Origin: Notospermus geniculatus | Lineage: Eukaryota > Nemertea > Pilidiophora > Heteronemertea > Lineidae | Direction: 5' to 3' | Length of the DNA: 64,000 bases | NCBI GenBank assembly: GCA_002633025.1 | Contig: NMRB01000279.1 | Span: 367,270-431,269 of the forward strand | In this document: positions 10,196 through 21,267 of the stretch, one piece after another | Layout of the letters: every line of letters begins with the position of its first letter | How positions within the stretch are numbered: position 1 is the first letter of the stretch | The notes under the pieces: generated by a model | What the model was told of the DNA's origin: nothing | What the model saw: the letters and a program-made list of their open reading frames with translations, nothing else | Database searches by the model: none | Translations under genes and position numbers: made by a program

Positions 10196-11323
10196 CAGGC
10201 GCGGATCCAGAGGGGGGCTGAGGGGGCCGTGCCCCCCTCCCCCCATATTTTTTCGGAAGACCAATAAAAAATGTGTCAATAACTCCGAAATGAAATGGTC
10301 CATGGACCATGTGCTCACCTGTGTCAACGTACCAGAAGAACAAATGTAAAATCGAAATGCTCCAGGCCGTGAGTTCCAGGGCCATGATTACGGTCAAAAT
10401 TTCAAGGTCAAAACATTCTAGCTTGAGAATTTTTGACATATGCCAAAGTCGATAGTGGCCAAGCTAAGAGTCAAATTGGACCGAAACTTGGTGTCATAGG
10501 TCATCTGACATAGGGGTATATATGTACCAAGTTTCAGGCCAATAGCACCCACGGTTACGAAACGTGCCACCAAAAGGCAAAATTTTGACCTTTGACCTCT
10601 GTGACCTTGAAAAGTAGGTCAAACCAAAAATCCCTTATATATGTAATGTCCCCTCAGCAGATTCACCTATGATAAAAATTTGGAGGTGATCCAGTCATTA
10701 GTTCAGGAGTTATTGCACTTTTCATGTTTTGAGTTTCTGCCACCTGGTGGCCAAGCTGAGTGGAATCGGACCGGAACTTGGTGCAGTAGGTCATCTGACA
10801 TAGGGGTATATATGCACCAAGTTTCAGGTCAATAGCACCCGCGGTTACGAAACGTGCCACCAAAAGGAAAAATTTCGAACTTTGACCTCTGTGACCTTGA
10901 AAAGTAGGTCAAATCAAAAACCCGTTATATATGTTATGTATCCTCATTAGATACACCTATGATAAAAATTTGGAGATGATCCTGTCATTAGTTCAGGAGT
11001 TATTGCACTTTTTTCTTTTTGTGTCTTCGGTTTTAGCCATCTGGTGGCCAAGCCAAGAATCGAATCGGACCGAAACTTAGTGTGGTAGGTCATCTGACCT
11101 AGAGGTGTATATGTACCAAGTTTTAGATCAATAGCTCCAGCGGTTACGAAACGTGCCCTGCTAACGGACAACGACGACGGACGACGACAGACGATGACGG
11201 ACGACGGACACACAACCATTGTATAAGCTCACCACAGGTGAGCTAAAAATGAGCAAATAGATGAGGAAATCATGCCCTCCAGATGCTTGGAAATTGTATC
11301 TAAGCGCATCTAGAATTCAAAAT
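10196..11323 (-). mobile_element. GGCGGATCC-type MITE split by a larger element
   Basis: The left part starts CAGGCGCGGATCCAGAGG at 10196 and matches the minus strand of the complete element at 31013-31290 through GGAAGACCAATAAAAAATG and CAATAACTCC. The match resumes at about 11245 (ATGAGCAAATAGATGAGGAA...) and ends at AATTCAAAAT (11323), where the remaining part is lost. Between these lies the element at 10292-11243. Confidence 0.85.
10292..11243. mobile_element. Element with GCTCACCTGTG ends and ~295-bp internal tandem repeats
   Basis: Short inverted ends GCTCACCTGTG (10313) and CACAGGTGAGC (to 11243). The right end folds as AGCTCACC/GGTGAGCT with a 3-base loop. Inside are three tandem units: GCGGTTACGAAACGTGCC (ACGGTT in the first) recurs at 10551, 10841 and 11140. 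Near the right end is a (GACGGACGAC)-like run. AAATGA occurs on both sides, a possible target duplication. It carries nuclear-receptor-like half-sites, described in the findings. The terminal hairpin followed by CTAA resembles a Helitron end, but the apparent duplication argues against that; class left open. Confidence 0.75.
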
Positions 11324-14014
11324 ATGATATGAGACTTCTACCTGCATTCTCCTAACACTTTGAAAATACTGCAAAATTCGACACAGGGGGGCTTTAAACT
11401 TTGTCGTAGGCCAACTGGTCGTTGCAAGAACACATGATTTTCAGAGGGAGAAAGGGATAGTTACCTTAGATACAGATGATACATGAATGACAAATGAAAA
11501 TAAACAGAACTGGACACAATTTCAATTGTTGTCCACATCGTTGGCAGCTCGCGTTTGCATCATTAGTACAACACTGACATAGGCAAGGGAAAAAATAATC
11601 GGGTGCTTTTTTAGGCCAGGCCAGAATAGTCATCCCTAAGTATATGAATGTCATCTTGAAAGAGCTTTCTCTTTTGTTTTTCATTGTGTTTATTATAACA
11701 ATGTCCAACAGACAGCTGGTCATCATTTCTGTGCGTTTCCTGCATGCAGACTGTCCAGAGAATTGAGCCAAGACGCACTTAGAGGAAAAACCAGATGTTT
11801 GCGTTACAGAGAATGGGATTATGCCACCAGAGAGGGGAATGGCTCATTGGATGGACGCGGAGAAGAGATTGTCGTACACGGTAAAAAAACTTCGCTGGAG
11901 GACTGAGACGTGTGTCTTTGTGTTTGAGAAAGAGGAGATACTAACTCTAAAGACAACTCGACACAGCTCTGTCTTGAGATTTTTACTTGTTTGCCGTGAC
12001 ATGTTGAAAAGTCTCAAAGTTTGACATGAGTATGATAATCATGCGACAGACATTGGGTAAGCGGCCAAGCAGACTTCTATATGACCAAAGTTAATATGTG
12101 ACCTGCTCTGGCAAAACCAGGCGCATGTCGCTCAGAAGGTGAGCCTCAATGAACTAAGATGACACCAGGAGAGAATGGAGGAAATTGTCAGTTTCAGTAT
12201 TGTCTGTCTATTATGAAATCTGAAAGAATCTAACACGGGTCTCAAGCTGCCATGATCATGAATTACCACAGCATGAGGGTTGGTATGGCAGATGCAGGTA
12301 TACAACTTGGTGTATCCGATGATTTGAATTAGCATATGGCCAGAAAAAAAATCAATTGGAAGCTCCTTCAACCTGCAGACATATGGAAAGAACATGTTTA
12401 TTTTGTTGGGAATAATAGAATTATGGAAGAAGGCAACTGTTTGTTACCAATGGATTTTTAGATACCGATAACAATTAATTAGCAGAAAAAGATTTGGGAA
12501 AGACACCATCTTGCTCTTGAAGTATGGTAATGGTAATACATTCTAGATTCTCCCTTCCAACCGCAAATTTGGAAAAAGAAGTTACTGATCATGCGCTCCT
12601 GTTAGATGCCCATAAATGGCGAACATCATGTCAGAATAATAACTCACCAAGGAAACAGAAAAAAAACAGTTTCAAGCAGAAAACAGGAGCGATTCACTTG
12701 GCAAATAGTCCTTGTGGCACTGAGTCATCTAATTGCGAGGCCCGGCCAAGGGTCAACACTTGAAGATTACCTCAGCTGAGCTGGCCTTCTTATGTCACTG
12801 TTAAGACGGCATCGAAAGAAGCCTTAAAATCCAGATTTGCGGCTCAGGGGATTACAGATTCGAGACAGAAGAGGCTCTATATGATGTGACTGAAATCCAT
12901 TTTCCGACAGAGATGCCACATGCATCACCAGGGTCATGTCTCCATCACGCTCTACAGCAGATCTCTGAAACCCCACACATTCTTTGCCAATATTATCTCC
13001 AGTATGAACCAAGAGCTTACCAGAAAAGAACAATCAAATTTCTAAGGTTTCATCCATTGTTTTTACTGTGCAGCATTTGACACTGAAAACACGGCTGAAG
13101 GGCGGGAAGCCTACAAGTTGCAGGATTATCAAATTACCCTTGTATGATCCACCTGGGAGTGGACTTTTAAAAAATAAAGACTAGACACGGATAAAAACAC
13201 TAGGCAGCCATTTGTCTGAAAGAAGTTGGACTCTTGGAAGCCATAAACATGCTGTAGCAGCAAAATGACCAACTTTTAGGAGATTGGTATATTTTTATAG
13301 AACTGGGCAAAGACTGATAGGATTAACCTACTCAGCATTGTAGCAGAACAAAAACGTTGTCCTTAAAAAGACAACTGCTGGTAAAGTCACGCTATCTTTC
13401 GCCACCAAGTTCCACTTCCCCGCAAAATTTCTCACAGCATTATCGCTATGACGACAGAGGAAATCCCGGGAAGTAAATCGGTCCAGATGGCAAAGGAAGT
13501 ATCGGAATAATGAAAGTTGTAATCGCGGCGCACGCGGAAATCCCTGAGGAGCGTTAGTGAAGAATCAATAGAATGATTCAGTTTTTGAATCCGGTACGAG
13601 CCTCCGTCAAGACACCTTAGACCAATTTTCTATGATTACGGTAATCGTCGACCATCTCCGAGACCTGCAGCCTTTAGAACAGGACACCACTAATCATGAA
13701 TTCTTGAGGTGTCCATTTCTAATTCCAACTGCCACGCTCATCTTCCGGAAATAAGATATTCAGGATTTGCGTGGTTCAGTTTCTCGTTGCGTGACACTTC
13801 CCGCAGGTTATCAAATCATAGGAATTGGTTCTTGGTTGTCTGCTCAGGGGTGTGGCATCCTTTAACGCTTTTGTCGACAATTAAGATGTCAAAATCATAG
13901 ACAACTTCATTATAACTAATAAACCCACCAAATCGTTCAGTTCTACAGAAACTCTGTGGAAGGAATTTTCTAAAGATCTGCAAGAGCATTAGACTTGTCT
14001 CACTATAGACCATT
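11324..14014. other. 2.7 kb without a supported gene
   Basis: Unique, moderately AT-rich DNA. Short frames (up to about 101 codons) on both strands have no recognised domain. Near 13390-13560 GC rises, but no inverted repeat or RNA gene was found. Confidence 0.45.
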
Positions 14015-14256
14015 CTCAAATTGACGTAAACGACAAAGATCTGCGCACTTCCACCGAAATCTCAACCACAACCTCGATCTGAAGCTGAATGACGTGATGC
14101 AGACAACCCCACGACAGTCGTGACTTTGAAGAAGTTGCGTCAGAGTCAACCACTGCTGAATCATGGACTGCGTCATGTCACCCGTTTTCAGATTGAGGTT
14201 GTGGTTGAGGTTGTGGTTGCGATTTTGGGGGAAGTGCGCAGATCTGCTAATTTGAG
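14015..14256. mobile_element. MITE with ~85-bp terminal inverted repeats
   Basis: The left arm from CTCAAATTGACG through AGATCTGCGCACTTCC and CAACCTCGATCTGAAG is complementary to the right arm ending AAGTGCGCAGATCTGC...AATTTGAG. CTCAAATT and AATTTGAG are exact ends. The right arm carries an extra GAGGTTGTGGTT repeat. A broken relative lies at 19508-19654. Confidence 0.85.
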
Positions 14257-14372
14257 AACTGTCTATACATTTCCTTTAAATGAACAGACCAATACTTCAT
14301 GGTCGACAATGTTATATTTGCAAATCAGACTCAAATGAAAAATCTCATCATCAGTGTTCACCATCCTTCCGT

Positions 14373-14905
14373 TACCATCCGACCCCAAAATCCATAAGAT
14401 CCTTTACCATCTGAACCCGAACCCCCTAGATCCTTTACCATCTGACCCAAAACCCACAAGATGCTGCTTTACCATCCACCTCAAACCCACAAGATGCTGC
14501 TTTACCATCCACCTCAAACCCACAAGATGCTGCTTTACCATCCACCTCAAACCCACAAGATGCTGCTTTACCATTCACCCCAAACCCCCTAGATCCTTTA
14601 CCATCTGACCTCAAACCCCTTAGATCCTTTGCCATCCGACCCCAACCCCCTAGATCCTCTACCATCTGACCCCAAACCCCTAGATCCTTTACCATCTGAC
14701 CCAAAACCCCCTAGATCCTTTACCATCCGACCCAAACCGCTAAGATCTTCTACCATCTGACCACAAACCCCCTTGATCCTTTGCCATTCAACCCCAAACC
14801 CCCTAGATCCTTTACCATCTGACCCCAAATCCCCTAGATCCTTTACCATCTGACCCCAAACCCACAAGATGCTGCTTTTACCATCCGACCCAAAACCCAT
14901 AAGAT
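14373..14905. repeat. C-rich minisatellite, ~31-33 bp units
   Basis: About 17 units of the form TTTACCATCYGACCCCAAAC followed by CCCCTAGATCC. Four inner units instead carry CACCTCAAACCCACAAGATG and CTGC (14471-14590). The two unit types are clustered, showing local amplification of a variant. Glycine-rich frames (minus strand) and proline/threonine-rich frames (plus) are by-products of the repeat. Confidence 0.95.
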
Positions 14906-15303
14906 CCAAGACACCAATAATTCCACATGACAGAATCACATTGATTTTTGGATCCAGTCAGTTTTTTCACCTGGTTTCTGTCAACGATCATGACACAGTG
15001 GCAGATCTGTCAAGAATTTTTCCAAGGTATTGAAACCATTAGATGTAGAAGTTGAAATGCACTAAGGTGAATCCATCATTTCTTAAGTGCGTTGGTTGTT
15101 GCTGTCAATGTTTTCAGTAGAAAATATCTCATTTGTCAACATCAGTCTTGGCAAGGCAATGTAAACTGCTTGGGTCTGGTATAACTCAGAGTAAGAGGCA
15201 TTGCAACAAGGTTGACCAGTTAAGAAATGAAGCCAGTCCCAAATTTCTGTGAACCTTTTCATTCCATAAGGATTAAATATGTTGAATTCTTTAGTTGTAC
15301 ATT

Positions 15304-15574
15304 TGTATGTAATGGATTTATCCATCAGGGTCAAAGACAAAGCATCACTGGCCCTGGTAAGTACGGATGAGGCCATCTCAAGCTACTCATGTTCCTCACT
15401 TGGATGGGGTCTTTTACTTGCCTTGCAAAGGCAGAAGTTCCAAAGCACGACGGCTTTCTGTCCCATGCGATGGACTGAAGAACCAGGGATGATTAATCCC
15501 ATATTCCCTGGATTCAACCCTGGACCTGCCACTGCTGATCAGATGTGATAACCGCCAGGCTATCAACGCTCCTC
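15304..15574 (-). mobile_element. SINE-I copy, near full length
   Basis: The tail side begins GTATGTAATGGATTTATCCA; then CTGGTAAGTACGGATGAGGC, GCTACTCATGTTCCTCACTT, CTGTCCCATGCGATGGACTG, and a degraded tRNA-like head (GATTCAACCCTGGACCTGCC...GTGATAACCGCCAGGCTATC). The cloverleaf is decayed at the anticodon region. Confidence 0.9.
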
Positions 15575-16860
15575 AACTTCTTCATTTGGTGACCAACGAC
15601 GATATCCTTTTCTAGATCCAAGTGGATTCAGCAGGAGTTGCCTCTGTTCTGAAGTGGTGAAGGATGGTGAAGACAGCAACTCCAAACTTGGTTCTTGACA
15701 TAATGTTTACTTGATGATGTCAACATGATTGCCAGGATACTTAGCTTCTGTAGGACAGAACGTTAACCCAACAGAGCCACCTATTTTTTTGCACTTTCCA
15801 TCTGAAGCTCACACCACCCTGAACGAAAGACGTATAATGAGTCAAGGCATATTATGGCGGTACTGACGTCAAGTGATACGGCAGTTTGTGGTGCTGCCGG
15901 CAGTAACTGATGATTTTGATTTCTACATAGAGGTGATGGGTTTTTGTCAAAAAGTGGGCGTGGTCTTCTAGGCGGCTCAAGGCAGGGAAGTTTAGGGTGG
16001 CATGGGCTATATTGGGTTAAGGTTGTTGAAACATCTTTCTGAGGGTTAAAGACCTTGACGAACTCTCCTTGGAATGCACACAACATCACTAACTCATTCA
16101 TAATTCATAATAACATTTACAGTATATTTGATTCATTCATGAGTAGAATCAAAGAGCAGCTATGCCATCCTCTACTATAAAGCGAAAAAGACTTACAAGA
16201 GAAAGTGAAAGAAAGAGCATCAAAGACAGGTGTATTAGACTTGTGGATCAACATGTGTGCACTTTTCAGACGTCATCAAACACTGCGCCGCTAAAGGTGA
16301 AATTAAACAGCAAAGTTTAATGCTTAATTACGGAAGTGTGTAATTGAAACTTAATGTAGCGAACAATTTTGTTAGAAACTGACACATTTGTCGATATTGT
16401 GTGATTTCAAAGAGTTTGTGATCAAACAATGTATTCTGGGTTGTTGGAGAAGAAAAATATGGTGTTAAATGCCAGGGCGTAGGGGATTGATGGGGTGAGA
16501 ATTCAACTGTGCACTGTCAGCTAGCATTTTATTCCATCTTGTTGAAAAATCATGCTTACTCAAACACCCACAAGGATGGAGCTGAAAAAGTTGCCAATTT
16601 GTCAGATATCAACTCTGCTCGTTGGCTATGGGGATTCACCCTGAAAATTGCAAATAGAGGAAAATTTAGCTAATTGGAGGCGTTTTTGGCCAGTTTTACT
16701 GAAGAAGACAACAGCATCACTCTGACTCTGCGGCTTGACACTGTAGCATGGAAATCTCAGTGGCTTCATTTCTGTGATCAATGCACGTGAGCTAAATCGT
16801 ATGTTTGCTACCTCATCTCTGGGAGTTTCATGTCAGCACACAGCTCAGACATGATTTCTA
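15575..16860. other. No supported gene
   Basis: Unique sequence. A 106-codon minus frame (15781-16101) shows no recognisable domain. No repeat or RNA gene seen. Confidence 0.45.
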
Positions 16861-17330
16861 ACCTCAGACATGAATTTTGTATGTGTGCTGCCAACTTCAG
16901 TCCGTGCATATCAGAGAGATGACTGCACTGTGATGATCTACAGACATGAATTTGTATGTCGGCTGTTGCATTGAACCCCTTGCAGCTACTAGAATTAGTA
17001 TAAGGCATGCCTTAACTCGTTGGCCGTGGAGGATTCCTGCGTTCTCCTATGGCCTAGTGGTTGGTGCATTGGCCTCCGAGCTAGAAGTTAAGCAACGTAG
17101 AGCGCGATCACTACGTGGATGGGTGACCGGCACACGTAAAATACATCTGTCAGCTTCAGGTACAATAACCAAAGTCGTCCTCCAGAAATTTTGCAAATTT
17201 TCAAGCCCAACCTGGGTCTTCTTAAGACTGGCACTTTCAAGTCGAGCTACCAGAAGTAGCTTCAGCTTCAAGAGTGCACATCATTAGATGACAACACTGC
17301 GAAGACATGAATTTGTATGCAAGTTGCCAC
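16861..17330 (+). repeat. Dispersed AGACATGAATTTGTATG repeats around a SINE
   Basis: CAGACATGAATTTTGTATGT (16866), CAGACATGAATTTGTATGTC (16941) and AAGACATGAATTTGTATGCA (17302) are each followed by a GCTGCCAAC- or GTTGCCACC-like segment. The same motif occurs inverted near 48695-48775. The chimeric SINE at 17047 sits between the second and third copies. Confidence 0.6.
17047..17280 (+). mobile_element. SINE-IV with tRNA / 5S rRNA chimeric head
   Basis: The first part has a tRNA A-box-like GGCCTAGTGGTTGGTGC followed by ATTGGCCTCCGAGCTA. Then, at 17092-17131, it changes to sequence matching the 3' half of animal 5S rRNA: GAAGTTAAGCAACGT (5S A-box region), GATCACTAC (intermediate element) and TACGTGGATGGGTGACCGG (5S C-box). 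5S-derived SINEs are an established class (SINE3-type). The hybrid promoter is seen directly; the SINE identity is inferred from the other tRNA-headed copies here. The body and 3' end are not defined by a second copy, so the right boundary is approximate. Confidence 0.7.
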
Positions 17331-19507
17331 CTTGACATGCACCAGCAGATGCTGATCAGCAACAGTTGAAACAAACCACCACATCACACAAAACATAAAA
17401 CCCATCCTTCAGATCAAACAATGAAACCTACAAGTTCACACTAGATGCAACAACCACACTGAAATTGACAAATCAATGAAGCAAAATCATCAACCAATAG
17501 TGAGATGCATCCTATACCTTTAGGGGGAAATATTCAATGTTTTTACCGACACAGAAGCAGAAATCATGGATTGACATTGCGAAATTGCAAACGCTGTGAT
17601 AGTGAAGGAGAACAAAGGCTGAATAATGGGATTGGTACGTATCGATGGGAAGCCCCAGCGGAGTGCAGCGTCGATGATCGCGACCTGATGGAACTCGGAA
17701 TTGAACACAATCATGTGGAATTTTCATTTTTGCTCTCCAGATGTCCGATATGTAATGACGATTCATGATTTTGGCTGCTGAAAAAAAGGTGTTTTGTCTC
17801 CGACGTTGCCTCCATAGGAGTTTTTTGTCTCAGCATCCTGTCACCGCACTCGGTGCATCAGCCGCCGCACACGATTGCAAATTTGTCTCCTGTAGATGCC
17901 GCGTGACGTCATTCCGTCATGTTTGACCTGCGTTGGAGGCAAAAAAATTTGTCTCCGCTTCTGCCTCCGACCGCCGCACACATTTGCACGTAGGAGGCAA
18001 AAATCTCCATAGTCGGAGGCAAAATTGCACTGGTGTGCGGCCTGCCTTACAACAGGCTTGGAGATTGAAATAGGTTAAAAACTGGTAAAACACTAGCTTG
18101 TTGTGCCATTTGGCAGAAGGGCCTGGCAGCCATGGAGTAAAAGCTCAAGCACCCACATCAAGAAGACAAGATATCAACAACCTTCAAAGATTCTCAAATC
18201 AAAACAACGCTTCCTAAGAAAGAAGCTGCCTTGCGTTTGTAGCAAGGTGCAATTGAAGATGTAAGTTTTTACAAAAGTGAATGATGAAACATTAAACACT
18301 ATAGAAAACTGCACAGAGGGTAAGGTGATCCGCGGAGTTCAAAGCATTTTTATGGAACCAGAGGTGGGGTTTGAAGACTGTAAGGTGTGATGCTGCGATA
18401 TGAAAAATTTGCATCAAATATCGTGATTGGTCGTGACATTTTACATTGAAGACTAAAGATTTGATTCTCAAGATTTGTTCTGCGTTTGTCATTTGATTAG
18501 ACTGTTCAAACTTACTTCGAAAGTTGTATAAGATGAAACTTCTGAAAGTGCTTCAGAAAAGGGAATTGATACTCTGCAATGCAAGTCCAGAAATCATCCA
18601 GCGGAACAATTTATTTCGATCCGTCAACCAATTAGTAAGGATTTGAGATGAAGTAATCTGGGAATCAAGGCGTAACTTGGAAAGTTATCTTCCTGATACC
18701 AACTTATTAGTTCATCACCTTTTGAGGTTTCACAGTGGTATTTGCTTTGAAATCCAAACAGTTTGAACAAAACGTATGCATGAGTCAGAAACAGGGAACG
18801 TGAAGTACCAAACACTGAAGGCGGATATGATAGTCTTGAAATAAATTTCAATCAAATTTATGGAGTGTCATTTGATAAATTTTTTCCTGTTTTTTTAAAT
18901 GTCTTCATCATCATTGCACAGATTTTTTCTGTTTTTTTAACTCTTTCGTGATGCACCCCATCTTTGCTACGGGCTAAAAACCCCACGATTCTGACGCACC
19001 CGTCATAGCTCTTGGGTTGCGTTTGTCCCATTACTTCGAGTTTCGTTGAATTCCAACAGTGGCATCACCGATCACAATGAGCAGAAGATGCAAAGCCAGA
19101 GGATTGGTTGTGGTTTTCGTTCACCGTTGCGGGCTATCGGACAAAGATATTTTTGCTCCAGTCCAGAGCCAGAGTAAACTGCAGACAGGAATGGGTTTCA
19201 TGCAGGATGTCTTGATCATCTGAAATGGAGTGTAACAAGCTAAGAACAAGTGAAAAATAGCTTACCTTCATATGAAACAATCCTAAGATCATTCTGTTGC
19301 TGTTGTTGTTGTTGTTGCGACCACACGACGCCATGGTCCTCGACCACGATACATAAAAGTACGAACAACGTCAGTAAGATATTCCAGGTACTATCAAACA
19401 TGGCGATGATGAGTTGACGTCATGTGCATCATCGCTCACCATAGAGTTGCCAACATGCCTCCTGAAAAGAGAAGAAAAGATACAATTCAAATTACTACAG
19501 ACAAATC
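17331..19507. other. No supported gene; contains a GC-rich MITE-like fragment
   Basis: From about 17800 to 18050 there is a GC-rich stretch with repeated GGAGGCAAAA and its complement (TTTTGTCTCCG, TTTGCCTCC-like) ending TGTGCGGCCTGCCTTA, in the style of an inverted-repeat element. Neither end could be matched cleanly. A 264-bp region (17505-17768) is open on both strands but has no known domain. The rest is unique, with a (TGTTGT)n run near 19298. Confidence 0.45.
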
Positions 19508-19654
19508 CCAAATTGATGTAAATGAGAAAGATCTGTACAATTCCGCCGATATCGCGAACACAACCTCGGTCTGAAACTGAATCACGTGACGCAGAGATCC
19601 CCATGACAGTGACTTCGACGACGTTGCGTCAGAGTCGACCACTGCTGAATCATG
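19508..19654. mobile_element. Left part of the 14015-type MITE, joined to a SINE
   Basis: CAAATTGATGTAAATGAGAA...AGATCTGTACAATTCC...CAACCTCGGTCTGAAACTGA and GTTGCGTCAGAGTCGACCAC match the left two-thirds of 14015-14256. At CTGCTGAATCATGG (19641-19654) the match stops and a SINE-I body begins in mid-element. The right arm is missing, so this is a deletion or recombination junction. Confidence 0.75.
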
Positions 19655-20015
19655 GAGGCCATCTCAAGCTACTCGTGTTCCTCACTTGGATGGGGTCTTT
19701 TACAGTACGTTGACCTCCCTTCCACGCCGCGCACCACCCGCGTACTACATGCAGCGTCATTAACGTACTATCCTCGTATCTTCCGAGGACGTGGCGCGGC
19801 GTCAGGGAAGGCATGCAGTGAAGACGTAACGTCATTCACCCGACTCACGCAACAAAGACGCGTGACGTACCCGTACCATACGCGATGAACTGAAGGATAC
19901 CTTCCGTGCCACGTCCCAGGAAGGTACGCGGATAAAGGGAGGTCAATTGTGCAACGTACTGTACTTGCCCTTGCAAAGGCACAAGGTACACGAGGCACCA
20001 TTGCTTACTATGCCA
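19655..20015 (-). mobile_element. SINE-I fragment split by MITE-B
   Basis: AGGCCATCTCAAGCTACTCG to GGGGTCTTTTA (19702) continues at 19962 with TACTTGCCCTTGCAAAGGCA. Intact copies read GGTCTTTTACTTGCCC without a break, so the intervening 259 bp plus one TA are an insertion. Head and tail of the SINE are missing. Confidence 0.9.
19703..19961. mobile_element. MITE-B, TA-flanked (copy in SINE-I)
   Basis: Left end CAGTACGTTGACCTCCCTTC, right end GGAGGTCAATTGTGCAACGT then ACTG. TA lies at 19701-19702 and 19962-19963, and the uninterrupted SINE has a single TA there. The left end has lost about 8 bases (CACAATTG) relative to the right end. The interior is GC-rich with many ACGT steps. The TA duplication points to a Tc1/mariner-type mobiliser. 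Confidence 0.9.
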
Positions 20016-20046
20016 GTACAACAGGAGCATCCCGGTAATGGTAACA

Positions 20047-20150
20047 CTGCAGCAGGGATTTTTACCTCACTCCTCATCATCCACTCACACAAACTTTGTG
20101 TGTGAGCGTACGAGGAGCAAGACCAAAGCCCTGCTGTAGGAGGATGAGGA
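20047..20150. repeat. Single unit of the CTCCTCATC hairpin repeat
   Basis: CAGCAGGGATTTTTACCTCA...TCATCCACTCACACA pairs with TGTGTGTGAGCGT...GAGGAGCAAGACC...CCCTGCTGT. It is a diverged single copy of the hairpin amplified at 23552-23888 and also present at 36811-36894. Confidence 0.75.
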
Positions 20151-20379
20151 GTTTCTTCAACAGACCTGTTGCTCCACCTCCATGGGCCGGGTGTATTATG
20201 TCTTACACAGAGTTATTGGATCCACCTTCAGATAGCATTAACGACTTACGGATGAATAATACTCATAACCAACTCTGAATCTGGTGGAGAAATAGTTACA
20301 AAATAACTCATGTAGCTTATCATCTTTGATAAATTTGAGATGCCAGCGATATATTGAACAATCAACGGGATTAGCTTAA

Positions 20380-20580
20380 AGGGACTAGCGAAGGTAAGCA
20401 CTGGGTGTTACAGGCATCGGATTCGCCTTCAATGATTCCAGGGCACAATACGCATGCCCACCCGTCAAAATCTACTCTTGCGTCACATACATTGTGTCTT
20501 TGATCACTTTTTTGTGGATAAAGGTACTTAAATCAAAATATTTTCATTTCAACATCAGTCATATCAATGGGAAATTCCCT
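20380..20580. mobile_element. Possible TTAA-type MITE
   Basis: TTAA (20376-20379) is followed by AGGGACTAGC. The right end is AAATTCCCT followed by TTAG. Only about 6 terminal bases are inverted, so this is a weaker member of the TTAA group at 20699 and 22536. Confidence 0.35.
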
Positions 20581-20698
20581 TTAGAACCTAGATGGTAAAA
20601 TTTACAGTAATACTAGTATTTAAATGTGTAGCAACAAGAGGTGAACTAATCAGCTTTGGGTGAACAAATAAGTTTGTTGTAACTTGCAAAATTCTTAA

Positions 20699-20949
20699 AG
20701 GGACAAGATATTGCATTTGCTGACAGCCGGCGCCACCGCCGGTGATTGCATCATTCTCCAATGCCGTAGTCTTGCCTTCGAAACCAGTGTTGGAGAAGGT
20801 ATGATCACAATTCAATGCATACGTTGATACCCTAGGAAAGAGAGTTACTTTACATGGGGCGAGGTTGATAGGCAGTAGTTCAACAGTATTGGAGAGTTTC
20901 CCTGAACAGGGTAAGTTTAGTGCAAGCTAGGAAAGGAATACTGTGCCCC
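20699..20949 (-). mobile_element. TTAA-flanked MITE-C, copy 1
   Basis: TTAA occurs at 20695-20698 and 20950-20953. Ends are AGGGACAAGATATTGC (left) and GGAATACTGTGCCCC (right). On the minus strand it aligns along its length with 22536-22747 through CTATCAACCTCGCCCCAYGT and TTCTCCAACACTGG. Exact TTAA duplication is the signature of piggyBac-type transposases, so a piggyBac-derived MITE is inferred. Confidence 0.8.
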
Positions 20950-20989
20950 TTAAACCCTTTTACTGCAGAGGCAAAGCTAAGGGACCTGA

Positions 20990-21061
20990 TACCCTGTCAC
21001 ATAGGTATCCATTGGAAAGCTCCCGGTGAGCACTTTCCAATGAATACCTATGTGACAGGGT
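20990..21061. repeat. ~32-bp-arm hairpin
   Basis: ACCCTGTCACATAGGTATCC...TTGGAAAGCTC pairs with GAGCACTTTCCAA...GAATACCTATGTGACAGGGT around a short loop (CCCGGT). A one-armed relative (CTCGGTGAGTACTTTCCAAT...GTATGTGACAGG) lies at 60542-60583. Confidence 0.85.
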
Positions 21062-21144
21062 TTCTGTAAGATTGCAAGATTTGGTAGGTTTACTTTATTG
21101 GGTGCCATGAAATTCCTACTGTCTGAGTAAGGGTTAAGATATTG

Positions 21145-21267
21145 GCTGGTATTTATAAAAGTTAGCAAATGCTTTTCCTTAAGATTTGCACAGTCAGGTC
21201 CAATGTAAATGTACATGTACTACCAAACGTGAAGGAAAAGCAATTGCTAGCTTTTATAAATACCACC
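21145..21267. mobile_element. MITE-D, uninterrupted copy
   Basis: Inverted ends GCTGGTATTTATAAAAGTTA and CTAGCTTTTATAAATACCAC, both continuing to GCAAATGCTTTTCCTT-like sequence. Flanked by TATTG (21140-21144) and CATTG (21268-21272), a 5-bp duplication with one change. This intact copy is the empty-site reference for the interrupted copy at 37419-37810. Confidence 0.85.

Noticed and set aside
10292-11243. Helitron classification because of the 3' hairpin followed by CTAA
   Set aside because: Inverted ends and a possible AAATGA duplication do not fit Helitrons, which lack both; left unclassified.
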